NCBI GenBank assembly: GCA_028875335.1
Contig: JAPPEF010000232.1
Span: 1 to 26,344, forward strand
Source of the DNA: Gemmatimonadota bacterium
GTDB taxonomy: Bacteria > Latescibacterota > UBA2968 > UBA8231
DNA length: 26,344 nucleotides
Reading direction: 5' to 3'
The stretch's first letter is position 1. Each line of letters starts with the position of its first letter. Below the pieces are notes generated by a model. That model did not search any database, was not told the origin of the DNA, and worked only from the letters and a program-made list of their open reading frames with translations. Both the position numbers and the translations under genes were made by a program. Of the stretch, positions 16,222 to 24,941 are shown in pieces.

Positions 16222-17190
16222 TCAATTGTTGCGTTCGACGACGAGCTGCACGGCTCGTTCTAGTGCTGTACGGGCCGGGGAAGGAGCCAGCACTTCTAAG
16301 CACTTCTGAGCGTGGGCAGCGTATTCGTGTGCGGTCTCGACGGCGGCGGCGACTCCTTGGTGCTTGTCGACAAAGGCCACGATCTGCCCCCATTCGGCTT
16401 CGTCCTTGTCCGGTCGGGCTAAAAGAGCCTCCATCTCGGCTCGCGCTCCTGATGGGGCTCGCTGTAAGGCTCGTATCAACGGCAAGGTTATCTTGCCTTC
16501 GCGCAGGTCGTGCCCGACGGGCTTGCCCATGGTCGCCTGATCGCTGGTGAGGTCGAGGATGTCGTCGGCGACTTGGAAGGCACGGCCGAGCGACTCTCCG
16601 TAGCGCCCCATGGATTGCACGACCTCGTCCGATGCGCCGGCGAGAATCGCGCCAATCCGCGCTGCGGCCGAGATCAGAGAAGCCGTCTTGTCGCTGACCA
16701 TGGCAAAGTACGACTCTTCGCGCGTATCGCACTGAGTGCCGATCTGGATTTCAAATATCTCGCCTATGCTCAGCCGCTCGGTGGCGTGCGCGACTGCGCT
16801 CAGGACTTGCAGATTGCCGGTTCCGATTAGCAGGCGCAGTGCGCGCGCGAGGAGAAAGTCGCCCATGAGTACTGCAATCTGCCCGGTCCAGCACTCGTTG
16901 ACCGTCTCTCGGCCTCGGCGCACGGTCGCTGAGTCCACTACGTCGTCGTGGGCCATGGTGGCGGCGTGAATCATTTCGACGGCCACGGCCGTGTCGATTA
17001 GCTGTTCGTTCCAGTCGCCAGACGCTTTAGCCACGAGCAAGATGAGGGCTGGCCGGAGGCGCTTGCCCTTGAGTGTGGCCATGTAGCGGGCAATGACGTG
17101 GACCAGCTCGACATCGGCGTTGAGCTCGGCGTTGAGCCGCTTTTCAAATCGGGCCAGTTCTTGGTCAATTAGACCTATGCAGGGATCCAT
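16222..17190 (-). CDS. Long-chain polyprenyl diphosphate synthase (IspB-like)
   Basis: A 322-residue trans-isoprenyl diphosphate synthase that condenses isopentenyl diphosphate onto an allylic primer, probably for the quinone side chain. The first Asp-rich motif is HDDVVD (D82, D83, D86) and the second is DDILD (D209, D210, D213); GKPVGHDLREGK follows. Residues 4 and 5 before the first motif are Thr78 and Ala77, small instead of aromatic, which in this family favours long products (about C35-C50). The product length is inferred. Start ATG at 17190 has no clear Shine-Dalgarno, as is common in Bacteroidota-like genomes. It heads the minus-strand group with apbE, secDF and the Kef-like gene, divergent from the dehydratase gene. 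Confidence 0.92.
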   Translation of the reverse strand: MDPCIGLIDQELARFEKRLNAELNADVELVHVIARYMATLKGKRLRPALILLVAKASGDWNEQLIDTAVAVEMIHAATMAHDDVVDSATVRRGRETVNECWTGQIAVLMGDFLLARALRLLIGTGNLQVLSAVAHATERLSIGEIFEIQIGTQCDTREESYFAMVSDKTASLISAAARIGAILAGASDEVVQSMGRYGESLGRAFQVADDILDLTSDQATMGKPVGHDLREGKITLPLIRALQRAPSGARAEMEALLARPDKDEAEWGQIVAFVDKHQGVAAAVETAHEYAAHAQKCLEVLAPSPARTALERAVQLVVERNN

Positions 17191-17350
17191 GAGAAAGGCA
17201 TATGTCGAAATTAAATCGCTACATAAATAGAAAATTTAGAAGCTAAGTATTGAAAATATGCCTGTCAATCTGTGTACGGGGTGCTGGCAATGGATTGATT
17301 GCACTCTATGGCTTATACTTGGCACTCCATCGCAACACGGGGAGATTGCT
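17191..17350. promoter_or_regulatory. Divergent intergenic region between the polyprenyl synthase and dehydratase genes
   Basis: A 160-base region whose first ~60 bases (17195-17257) are much richer in A/T than the surroundings, as expected for a promoter of the minus-strand gene. On the plus strand TATACT at 17314-17319 resembles a -10 box for the dehydratase gene, about 32 bases before its ATG; no good -35 box is at 16-18 bases. The exact promoters are uncertain. Confidence 0.4.
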
Positions 17351-18535
17351 ATGAAAATTACCCAGATTAAGACCTATTTGATGCACTGTGCACCGCCGCA
17401 GGCGAGTGGTTGGTCGGCGCGCAATTGGCTCTTCGTCAAGGTCGAGACCGACGCCGGCGTCTACGGCGTGGGCGAGGCGTCGGGCTGGCCGCGCGTGGTC
17501 GAAACGGCCATCCACGACCTGACGCCTTTGATGATCGGCGAAGATCCCTTCCACATCGAGCGGCTGTGGGGCAAGATGCAGGTGGCGATGATGGGCCATG
17601 GCATGACCGGTATCGTCGGCTCTGGTGCCATGACCGGTATTGAGATGGCCATGTGGGATATCAAGGGCAAGGCCCTCGGGCAGCCGGTGTGGAATCTCTT
17701 GGGCGGCAAGATGCGCGACCGGGTGCGGGTCTATGCCCACGCGCACGAGACAGAGCGGGCGCGCGCCTTGGTCGATCAAGGCTATACGGCGATCAAGACC
17801 GGGGGTATCAACAACTGCGTCGAAACGGTTGCTGCCATCCGCAAGGAGGTCGGCGACGAGGTGGATCTCATGGTCGATGTCCACGGCCCGCCTTGGCTGA
17901 CGACGCGCGACGCCATTGCCTTGGGCCGCGCACTTGAAGACTACGACCTGCTGTTTTACGAGGATCCAGTAGCTCCTGAAAACATCGACGCCCTCGCTCG
18001 GGTTGCCGACGCCGTGGAAATTCCCATTGCCGCGGGCGAACGCCACGCCACCATTTGGGGGGTAAAAGAGCTGATTGAGCGCGAAATTATCGATGTGGTA
18101 CAGCCCGATACAGGCCGCGCTGGGGGGCTGTCGCAGATGAAGAAGATCGCCGCTATGGCCGAGGCTCACTACTGCACGATGGCTCCGCACGACGGCTCGT
18201 TGGGGCCAGTGGCCGAAATGGCGGCCGTACACCTAATGGCCACGTTGCCCAATTTCCTGATTCTAGAGCACCTAGCCGACGATGTGCCGCAACGCTACGA
18301 GGTGATGACTGGCCAGCCCGAGGTGGTCGATAGCCATATCGCGGTGCCGGATGCGCCCGGACTTGGCGTGGACCTCGTCGAGGAAGCGATTGCCCAATAC
18401 CCGTCGCAGGGCAACATCGCCGCTCCGGACGCGAGCTATGACTATCAATACGTCCAAGCGCGAATTGGGCGGGCGCTATGGCTCAGCGAACGGGAAATGC
18501 CGCCGCCGGATTATCGTCCTGGCGAAATATATTAG
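17351..18535 (+). CDS. Mandelate racemase/muconate lactonizing enzyme family dehydratase (galactonate dehydratase-like)
   Basis: A 394-residue enolase-superfamily enzyme. Metal ligands are expected at D176 (DVHGPPW), E204 (FYEDPVAPEN) and E230 (AAGERH); H178 and H280 (APHDGSLGP) are candidate acid/base residues. The spacing E204-E230-H280 matches that of D-galactonate dehydratase (E209-E235-H285 in E. coli DgoD), so a sugar-acid dehydratase is likely; the true substrate is unknown. I start at ATG 17351, preceded by GGGGAG, because an earlier in-frame ATG (17258) would add 31 residues of non-family sequence ending before KITQIKTY. The 3' end overlaps the convergent glcE stop by 4 bases. No partner sugar-acid kinase or aldolase is adjacent. 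Confidence 0.85.
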   Translation: MKITQIKTYLMHCAPPQASGWSARNWLFVKVETDAGVYGVGEASGWPRVVETAIHDLTPLMIGEDPFHIERLWGKMQVAMMGHGMTGIVGSGAMTGIEMAMWDIKGKALGQPVWNLLGGKMRDRVRVYAHAHETERARALVDQGYTAIKTGGINNCVETVAAIRKEVGDEVDLMVDVHGPPWLTTRDAIALGRALEDYDLLFYEDPVAPENIDALARVADAVEIPIAAGERHATIWGVKELIEREIIDVVQPDTGRAGGLSQMKKIAAMAEAHYCTMAPHDGSLGPVAEMAAVHLMATLPNFLILEHLADDVPQRYEVMTGQPEVVDSHIAVPDAPGLGVDLVEEAIAQYPSQGNIAAPDASYDYQYVQARIGRALWLSEREMPPPDYRPGEIY

Positions 18536-19647
18536 GCGTACATTTTGCCTGGGTTGAAAATGCCTCGTGGGTCGAGGGAGCGCTTGAGCATCTGGTTCAT
18601 GCGCGCCGCGCCAGCGCTGAGCGGGGTAAAGGCCTCTTCGTTGTGCTCGTCGGCTGCAAAGCGCCAGCCAAGGGCTTGGCGGCGCGATGCGATGCGATGC
18701 AAGCGCGAAGCTTGGACGGCTACGGGCAATAGCGCCCACAGCAAGCCGCCGGCCCAGTCCAGCCCCCAGCGGCTCAGGCCCTCAGTCGCCAGTGCTTCCA
18801 TTAGCGGCACCATCTGGGTCGGCGGTCCAGAAAAGCGCCAGCGCTGTTGGTCTTCGGTCGGGACCAGCCATTCGAGCTCGCGCCAGCGCCGCCAGAAGAC
18901 GTGTGATTCGGCCTCTTCGACGATCTCCGACTCTGCTGATTCTTCTTCGCGCAGCGTTGTTAGCTGCGCCCGCACCGCGGATGCCGGGCCTTCGACGCGG
19001 GCGGCTAACCGGTTGGCGTCGCAGACTAGGCCTGTGATCTGGAGGGGCCGTGCCGCCCAGTTGAGAATTCGCTCCAGCGCTGCTGCGGGCGTCAGTCCGT
19101 GTATGAACAGAGTCGCTTGGGTTTCGGGGCGCGGCCAGACTTTGAGGCAGACTTCAGTAAGCACCCCCAGCGTTCCGAAGGAGCCGGCCAGCACCTTGGA
19201 CAGATCGTAACCCGTGACGTTTTTGACGACTTTGCCGCCGGTGCGAATTCGCTCGCCGCAGCCGTCGATCAGTTCGGTGCCGAGCAAGTGGTCGCGCAGC
19301 GCACCCATCTTGAAGCGCCGCGGTCCCGAGAGATTGCAGGCTACAGTACCGCCAATGGTCGCGGCCGCACCCCAAGCGGGTGGTTCAAAAGCGAAGTACT
19401 GGTTTTCGCTACGGCACAGGGCTTCTATTTCGCTCAGCTTGGTGCCCGAGCGAGCGACTAGGACCAACTCGTTTGGCTCGTAGCTGACGACGCCGGTCAG
19501 AGCGGAGAGGTCAAGGGGGATGCCGTCGTGTTGGCGTCCGAGAAAGGACTTAGTGCGGCCGGCAAAAATTTTTAAGGCCGCGTTTTCGGCTAGGGCTTGG
19601 CGAACTCGCTCTTGGATGGCATCGGATGCGTCGTCGCCGTGGTTCAT
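18532..19647 (-). CDS. glcE: FAD-binding oxidoreductase, glycolate oxidase subunit GlcE-like
   Basis: A 371-residue flavoprotein subunit. GAAATIGGTVACN (93-105) and the strongly conserved GGKVVKNVTGYDLSKVLAGS (137-156) with GTLGVLTEVCLKVWPRP form the FAD_binding_4 domain typical of GlcE, one of three subunits of glycolate oxidase (GlcDEF), which oxidises glycolate to glyoxylate. The C-terminal part is degenerate compared with GlcD. No glcD or glcF is next to it, which is unusual. It starts 31 bases after rpmB on the same strand and probably shares its transcript. The ribosome site is weak. Its TAA overlaps the stop of the opposing dehydratase gene. An alternative is another lactate/glycolate oxidase-type subunit. 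Confidence 0.85.
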   Translation of the reverse strand: MNHGDDASDAIQERVRQALAENAALKIFAGRTKSFLGRQHDGIPLDLSALTGVVSYEPNELVLVARSGTKLSEIEALCRSENQYFAFEPPAWGAAATIGGTVACNLSGPRRFKMGALRDHLLGTELIDGCGERIRTGGKVVKNVTGYDLSKVLAGSFGTLGVLTEVCLKVWPRPETQATLFIHGLTPAAALERILNWAARPLQITGLVCDANRLAARVEGPASAVRAQLTTLREEESAESEIVEEAESHVFWRRWRELEWLVPTEDQQRWRFSGPPTQMVPLMEALATEGLSRWGLDWAGGLLWALLPVAVQASRLHRIASRRQALGWRFAADEHNEEAFTPLSAGAARMNQMLKRSLDPRGIFNPGKMYA

Positions 19648-19678
19648 GTCGCGGAGGGCGAGGGTGGTTTTTACCTGC

Positions 19679-19906
19679 TCAGACCTTGATCCCGTTTTCT
19701 TTCAGGAACTGATGGACGCCTTTTTTGTTTAAAGTGCGTAGGGCACGGGCGGTCAGGCGTAGGGTGACGGTGCGGTTTTCCTCGGGAATGAAGATGCGCT
19801 TTTTGATGAGATTAGGCTGTTGGACGCGCTTGGTTTTGCGCTGCGAGTGACTGACGTTGTTGCCAACTAAGCCCTTGACCTTGGTCAGGCTGCATTGTCT
19901 GGCCAT
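19679..19906 (-). CDS. rpmB: 50S ribosomal protein L28
   Basis: A 75-residue ribosomal protein of the large subunit. MARQCSLTKVKGLVGNNVSH and SQRKTKRVQQPNL are the family's basic N-terminal signature, and LRLTARALRTLNKKG is the C-terminal part. It lacks the paired CxxC motifs of zinc-binding L28, so it is the zinc-independent form. I start at ATG 19906, with AGGGAG 7 bases upstream; an earlier in-frame GTG or ATG adds 8 residues not seen in the family. A good promoter lies directly upstream. L33 (rpmG), a frequent neighbour, is absent here; glcE follows instead. Confidence 0.95.
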   Translation of the reverse strand: MARQCSLTKVKGLVGNNVSHSQRKTKRVQQPNLIKKRIFIPEENRTVTLRLTARALRTLNKKGVHQFLKENGIKV

Positions 19907-19932
19907 GAGTGTCTCCCTGTAAGAAACCATAA

Positions 19933-19961
19933 AATGTAGCGGTGCTAAGCCGATAAGTCAA
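19933..19961 (-). promoter_or_regulatory. Sigma-70-type promoter for rpmB
   Basis: Reading the minus strand, TTGACT (19956-19961) and TACATT (19933-19938) are separated by exactly 17 bases. They match the -35 consensus at 5 of 6 and the -10 consensus at 4 of 6. Predicted transcription start is about 20 bases before the rpmB ATG, giving a short leader. Confidence 0.6.
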
Positions 19962-19978
19962 GGTGGGATGCCCTTGAC
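19957..19978. promoter_or_regulatory. Inverted repeat overlapping both divergent -35 regions (possible operator)
   Basis: GTCAAGG (19957-19963) and CCTTGAC (19972-19978) form a perfect 7-base inverted repeat separated by 8 bases. The left arm overlaps the rpmB -35 box. The right arm overlaps TTGACA (19974-19979), a perfect -35 for a plus-strand promoter towards porU, though no good -10 sits at 16-18 bases. It may be an operator or simply two facing -35 boxes. Confidence 0.4.
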
Positions 19979-20053
19979 AAAAGAGGGGCTTGGAATGACC
20001 TTAAAAGTGCCAATCGCCATGATCAAATGACCAATCCCCACCTATACCATTTT

Positions 20054-23000
20054 ATGAGATTCACCTGCTGCTTTTGTGCGCTAGCCCTTTTTTGCGGAGG
20101 CGCGGCTATGGCGGAATTGCGCGTAAGCGAACAGACGTCACAGCGCCTGCGACTGGTCTGGGTTCCCGAGGGTCGAGAATTAGAACAGGGGCGTGGTGCC
20201 TTGATCGGCATCCCAATCGACGGCCAGGTTCGCTTGGAGTTGGTCGAAGCCCGCGTAGCGCGGACGGATCGCGCCGCTGAAGACGCCGCGCCCACACCTG
20301 GGCCGGCTTTCCTCGGCGAGAGCGGCTTTGTGCGCCGTCAGCGCGTCGTTCCGGTGGCGTTTGCCCCGCGCGTCGAAGCGGACGGGACGCGGACCCTATA
20401 CGATCGCATCGTCGTTGACCTACACGTGATCGGTAGTGATGGCACCCGCGTCGCCGATCCTTGGGGCGAAGCATTCTACCGAGGGGTGCTCGTCAACCCC
20501 GAGCAAGCCAGAAACTGGCGATTGCCACCTAAGCGACGGCCGGCGCGCAAGGCCGCGTTGCAGGGAGGAACTTGGCTGCGGATCCTCGTCTCGGAAGAAG
20601 GGATGTACAGGATATCGGGTGCCGACTTAGAGGCCGCCGGGGTGTCGCTCGGCGATGTCGATTCGGCGAGTTTGCGCCTGCGCTACGGAGGCGGTAAAGC
20701 CTTGCCCGTCAACGAGGTAAGCCCGCCCCAAGCCATGCGAGAAGTGGGCTTGGTTGTAGAAGACGGGGGCGATGGCCGCTTGGATGCGGACGACTTCGTC
20801 TTGTTTTGGGCCGAGCCGGTCAGCCGCTGGGAATACGCACCGGCTAGCCGCTCTTTTCAATATCGGCACAACCTCTACACGCGAGAGAACGCGTACTGGC
20901 TGGGTTTTGGCGGTGGGGTCGAGGGGCAGCGGGCCGAGCAGAGGAGCGGAGCCTTAACCGCGGCCGACCCGCAGCAGCCCACGAGCTATCGGATGCGGAT
21001 TCACGAGGAAGCCGAGCAGTTCGTTCTCCATCAACTTTTTAGCATCAAGTCCGGCTATACTTGGTACTGGGAGGACTTTCGCGGCAATGCGCGCAATTTT
21101 CCGGTACTGGTGCGGCAGGCCGTCCCCGAGCCGGTGGCTGTGCGCTTGGGTTTTATCGGGATACCTGAGACGCGGCCGCGTTTTTCAGTGCGCTGGAACG
21201 AAGCGACCATTGGAACAGTGACTTTTACATTCCCAGAGCAACTGGGTGACCGGAGGTATGCTGCATCTGATACGCTGTGGGCGGCGCTAGGAGCGCAGGA
21301 GGGGCTGAACCACTTGGGGATCTTCCACTCCGGTAATCCGTGCCGCTTCGACTGGTACGAAGTAGAGTACAGCCGCGGCTTTGTCGCCGAGCGCGGCGAG
21401 TTGCTCTTCACCTATCCGCTGACGGGCACCACGGAATTTCGCCTCGCTGGTTTTGCTGACGAACAGCCTCGCGTCTTCGAGGTCTCTTCGGGGTTGGCCG
21501 AGGTCGTGGACTTCGCGTACGACGCGCAAGACGGGGCGGTAATTTTTCAGGATCAGCCCGGGGATGTGCCGCGTCAGTACGCAGTTGGCGGCCCGGCGAC
21601 TTGGAAGCGACCCGTGCGGATCGAACTCGATTTGCCCGGCAATTTGACGACCGGGGCTTGGGGGGCCGATTGGGTGGCGATTTACCACCGCGATTTCCGC
21701 GCCGCGGCCGAGCGCTTGGCGCAATGGCGGGCTGCAGACGACCGCTTCGGCCGGCCCCTGCGGACGGCGGCCATCGACGTACAAGACATCTACGACGAGT
21801 TCTCCGGCGGGGTCTTGGACCCGACGGCGATCCGCAATTTTCTCGCCTATGCGGCCGAACACTGGGATCCCGCGCCCATGTTCGTGACCTTGATCGGCGA
21901 CGGCTCGTACGACTACAAGAACAATTCGTCCATTAGCCAGGGCAACTGGATTCCGGCGTTCCAAGACGGCGACAGCACGTACGACGAGTGGTACACGCGC
22001 GTGGTGGGGGGCGATTTGTTCCCCGACATGGCCATTGGTCGGCTGACCGTGCAGACCGCGGCCGCGGCCGATGTGGTCGTCGACAAAATAATTGACTATG
22101 ACCGCGCGCCTGAAGTGGGGCCTTGGCAGAGCCGAATGCTGCTGGTGGCGGACGATTTGCTCAATCGGGATAAGCCGGACAGGGTCGAGTCGATGTTCAT
22201 CATTCACAGCGAAGAGATGGCCGAGCGCGTCCTGCCCAAAGACTTGGACTTGATCAAGCTTTACATTGCGCAATTTCCCCTAGAGGGTCAGGAGAAACCG
22301 CGAGCGCGAGAAGAGTTCATCCGGCTCTTCAACAAGGGTTCACTAATTTTGACCTACTTGGGGCATGGCACGTACGACCGCTTGTCCCATGAGTGGATGT
22401 TCTTCCTTTCGCGCGATTTGGACAAGCTCAAAAACGGTGGTCGCCTGCCCTTGTTTTTCACGGCTGCAAGTCAGGTTGGAGTGTTCGACGATCCCGTGCG
22501 TATCTCCACGCCCGAGGCGCTCCTGCTAAAGGAAGATGGGGGCGTGATCGGCATGATTTGCGCGACCCGGATAGGATATCATCACACCAATGTCCAGTTG
22601 GCCAACCAGTTCTACTGGCAGATGTACCACACCCAACGGGAGCACGTGCCGATTGGGTTAGCCCTCACCGAGGCCAAGCAATTGCTGTTGCCGAAGTACG
22701 ACCCTAGCACCCCTAAAGAATTTCGCAACATTCAGCGCTATTCGCTCTTTGGCGATCCAGCGACGCGCTTGGCTGTGCCGCGCTTTCAGGTGCAGATCGA
22801 TGTGGCCGATTCGCTCAGTGCCCTCGGCGAAGTGCCCATCGCCGGCCAAGTCCTCGACGCTGCTGGTGAACCAGCTACTGCCTATGAAGGCCAAGTGTGG
22901 TTGCAGGCATTTGATTCGAGTGCGCAGAGTGACTTAGAGGGTTTTGCCTATGAGCAGACTGGCGCTCCGATTTTTCGCGGCCGCTTTCCAGTAGCCGAAG

Positions 23001-23776
23001 GCCGCTTCCGCGCTGCGTTTCGGGTTCCCAAAGATATTACCTACGGAGGAGAGAACGGCCGCATCAGTGCCTACGCTTGGAGCGATGTCAGCCCGACGGC
23101 CTTTGGCTCGGTGAGCAGTATAGTGCTGGCGGGCACGGCCCAAGGCGTGGAAGCAGACGTGGAGGGACCGGAAATTTCCCTGCGCTTCAAGGGGGCTAAA
23201 GGCACCACGATACCGCGACAGACGGTGTTGTTGGCCTCGATTGCGGATCCCAGCGGCATCAACATCACTGGAGAGACCGGACACGAAATCGAGTTGGCCA
23301 TCGACGGCGAACTGTTTACCTTGACGGAGCTTTACAGCGTGCAGGGCGGGGACTATCGGCAGGGGGTCATTGAATTTCCCCTGCCCGAATTGGAAACCGG
23401 CAAACGCGAAATTCGCCTGAAGGCTTGGGACAACTTCAACAATTCGTCGCGCACGACGATGACAGTGAATGTCGCGGATGACGGCGAAGGAACTGCGAGT
23501 CTTACCAACGTCCTGTTTTACCCGAATCCCATGCGCGAGAGCGGCTATTTCACGTATAATCTAGAAGACGACATGCGCGCTGTGCAGATAGAGGTCTTTT
23601 CGCTGGCCGGTCGGCTGATAGAACAGTTGGACGGACAGACGCGCGCTGGATACAACCAAGTACTTTGGACCCCACCGGCGGGCTTGGCCAATGGTGCGTA
23701 TATTTACCGAATAGAGGCCGAAAGGGAAAGTGGTGTTGCGGTTGCGCACCGCGCCGTCTTGCAGGTCGCCAAGTGA
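20054..23776 (+). CDS. T9SS sortase-like C25 peptidase (PorU-like), catalytic Cys apparently Ser
   Basis: A 1240-residue secreted protein resembling PorU, the T9SS C-terminal signal peptidase/sortase of the gingipain (C25) family. A cysteine-rich signal peptide MRFTCCFCALALFCGGAAMA ends at a likely AMA/E cleavage site. The C25 domain is about 540-910: TYLGHGTYDRLSHEW contains the catalytic His (H771), and FFTAASQVGVFDDP covers the position where PorU has Cys before xxGxxDDP, here Ser806. The domain ends in LFGDPATRLAVP. The C-terminus (about 1153-1240, VLFYPNPM...GAYIYRIEA) is a T9SS type A sorting domain. A start at 20027 is also possible and would add 9 residues; neither start has a clear ribosome site. 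It is followed by PorV-like and M6-like genes on the same strand. Confidence 0.85.
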   Translation: MRFTCCFCALALFCGGAAMAELRVSEQTSQRLRLVWVPEGRELEQGRGALIGIPIDGQVRLELVEARVARTDRAAEDAAPTPGPAFLGESGFVRRQRVVPVAFAPRVEADGTRTLYDRIVVDLHVIGSDGTRVADPWGEAFYRGVLVNPEQARNWRLPPKRRPARKAALQGGTWLRILVSEEGMYRISGADLEAAGVSLGDVDSASLRLRYGGGKALPVNEVSPPQAMREVGLVVEDGGDGRLDADDFVLFWAEPVSRWEYAPASRSFQYRHNLYTRENAYWLGFGGGVEGQRAEQRSGALTAADPQQPTSYRMRIHEEAEQFVLHQLFSIKSGYTWYWEDFRGNARNFPVLVRQAVPEPVAVRLGFIGIPETRPRFSVRWNEATIGTVTFTFPEQLGDRRYAASDTLWAALGAQEGLNHLGIFHSGNPCRFDWYEVEYSRGFVAERGELLFTYPLTGTTEFRLAGFADEQPRVFEVSSGLAEVVDFAYDAQDGAVIFQDQPGDVPRQYAVGGPATWKRPVRIELDLPGNLTTGAWGADWVAIYHRDFRAAAERLAQWRAADDRFGRPLRTAAIDVQDIYDEFSGGVLDPTAIRNFLAYAAEHWDPAPMFVTLIGDGSYDYKNNSSISQGNWIPAFQDGDSTYDEWYTRVVGGDLFPDMAIGRLTVQTAAAADVVVDKIIDYDRAPEVGPWQSRMLLVADDLLNRDKPDRVESMFIIHSEEMAERVLPKDLDLIKLYIAQFPLEGQEKPRAREEFIRLFNKGSLILTYLGHGTYDRLSHEWMFFLSRDLDKLKNGGRLPLFFTAASQVGVFDDPVRISTPEALLLKEDGGVIGMICATRIGYHHTNVQLANQFYWQMYHTQREHVPIGLALTEAKQLLLPKYDPSTPKEFRNIQRYSLFGDPATRLAVPRFQVQIDVADSLSALGEVPIAGQVLDAAGEPATAYEGQVWLQAFDSSAQSDLEGFAYEQTGAPIFRGRFPVAEGRFRAAFRVPKDITYGGENGRISAYAWSDVSPTAFGSVSSIVLAGTAQGVEADVEGPEISLRFKGAKGTTIPRQTVLLASIADPSGINITGETGHEIELAIDGELFTLTELYSVQGGDYRQGVIEFPLPELETGKREIRLKAWDNFNNSSRTTMTVNVADDGEGTASLTNVLFYPNPMRESGYFTYNLEDDMRAVQIEVFSLAGRLIEQLDGQTRAGYNQVLWTPPAGLANGAYIYRIEAERESGVAVAHRAVLQVAK

Positions 23777-23830
23777 GCATTGTGAGAGGAGTGCTTTTGC
23801 AGCAGTGAGATCGTCTTAGTACGCAGGAGG

Positions 23831-23853
23831 CATCATTATTTATATTTTATCCC
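23831..23853 (+). promoter_or_regulatory. AT-rich element upstream of the PorV-like gene
   Basis: In the 97-base gap after porU, CATCATTATTTATATTTTAT stands out as A/T-rich and contains a TATATT (-10-like). No matching -35 box is seen, so this may be an internal promoter or merely a leader before the GAGGAGG ribosome site. Confidence 0.25.
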
Positions 23854-23873
23854 GAGCTGAGGAGGACTCCGCT

Positions 23874-24923
23874 ATGAGGAATCTGACGACCTTGCTGATG
23901 GTCTGTCTTTGCATGGGTATGTGGCCCGCTAGGGTCCAGGCCACGCCCGAGAGCCGCGCAGGCGTGCTTTTTCTGTTGATCGAGCCAGGGGCCCGGGCCG
24001 TTGCCATGGGCGAATCGTACGTGGCAGTGGCCGACGACGCCACGGCCGGCTACTTCAATCCGGCTTCCTTAGTCGGGCAGAGCAGAAAAAAGATGCACTT
24101 TACCCACAGCAAATGGCTGCCTGGGCTGGCCGACGATTTGTCCTACGAGTTTTTGGCCTATTCTATGCCGATAGAAGGTGGAGGCATTGGATTCAATGTC
24201 GCGTTAATGAACCTGGGCGAGCAGACTCGCACGGGAGAGCGCGGCGAAGTCCTAGGTACCTTCCGCAGTCATGAAGTGGCAGTGTCCGCGGCCTATGGGG
24301 CACAGATCGGCAACAAAACAACCGCTGGTATCAGTTTGAAGTTCATCCGCAGCAGTTTGGCTCCTGTGGGAGCTGGCAGAGAGCGCGGCGAGGGCATAGG
24401 CAATAGCTTTGCCGCAGATTTGGGATTTTTGTGGAGGGCTACGCCGGACCTCAGCATGGGCATGGCCTTGCGCAATTTGGGTCCCAAGATCGCGTATATC
24501 GACGCCAGCCAAGCCGATCCGCTGCCCCAGCACATCGTCGTTGGGGTGGCTTATGAGGTGATGGATACCCAGTACAACGATCTACTATTGTCCTGTGATC
24601 TATACAAGCCCTTGATCGCCGATGGATCGTTTGTGAGCAACTTGGCCACGTCTTGGGCCGACGAGAGCTTGAGCAATGAATTTAAGGAGATGGACCTGCG
24701 CGTGGGCGGCGAGTACCAGTACGGGCTTTCCGCGCGCGAGGACGAGGCCTTCATTGCATTGCGCTCCGGTATTTCGCTGGACAGAGATGGCGAACTAAAT
24801 GTCCAGACCTTCGGCCTTGGGCTAAAGTACAACCGCATCCAGATCGACGTGGCTTATGTCATCGGCAATGATCAATCGCCGATGGATGACAATGTGCGGT
24901 ATTCGATGAATCTCCTTTTTTAG
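23874..24923 (+). CDS. porV: PorV/PorQ-family outer-membrane protein
   Basis: A 349-residue predicted beta-barrel. A signal peptide with likely cleavage after VQA (about residue 23) precedes the PorV/UPF0164 signature GVLFLLIEPGARAVAMGES and ADDATAGYFNPASLV. Repeated amphipathic strands follow, and the protein ends in NLLF, a C-terminal Phe typical of proteins inserted by BAM. PorV is the outer-membrane shuttle that carries T9SS cargo from the translocon to the PorU sortase, so its place right behind the PorU-like gene supports a functional pair. PorQ and PorP-type relatives share the fold, so the symbol is tentative. The ribosome site GAGGAGG lies 9 bases before the ATG. The next gene starts within about 20 bases of its TAG. 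Confidence 0.82.
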   Translation: MRNLTTLLMVCLCMGMWPARVQATPESRAGVLFLLIEPGARAVAMGESYVAVADDATAGYFNPASLVGQSRKKMHFTHSKWLPGLADDLSYEFLAYSMPIEGGGIGFNVALMNLGEQTRTGERGEVLGTFRSHEVAVSAAYGAQIGNKTTAGISLKFIRSSLAPVGAGRERGEGIGNSFAADLGFLWRATPDLSMGMALRNLGPKIAYIDASQADPLPQHIVVGVAYEVMDTQYNDLLLSCDLYKPLIADGSFVSNLATSWADESLSNEFKEMDLRVGGEYQYGLSAREDEAFIALRSGISLDRDGELNVQTFGLGLKYNRIQIDVAYVIGNDQSPMDDNVRYSMNLLF

Positions 24924-24941
24924 AGGATTTTCCCCATCCTT

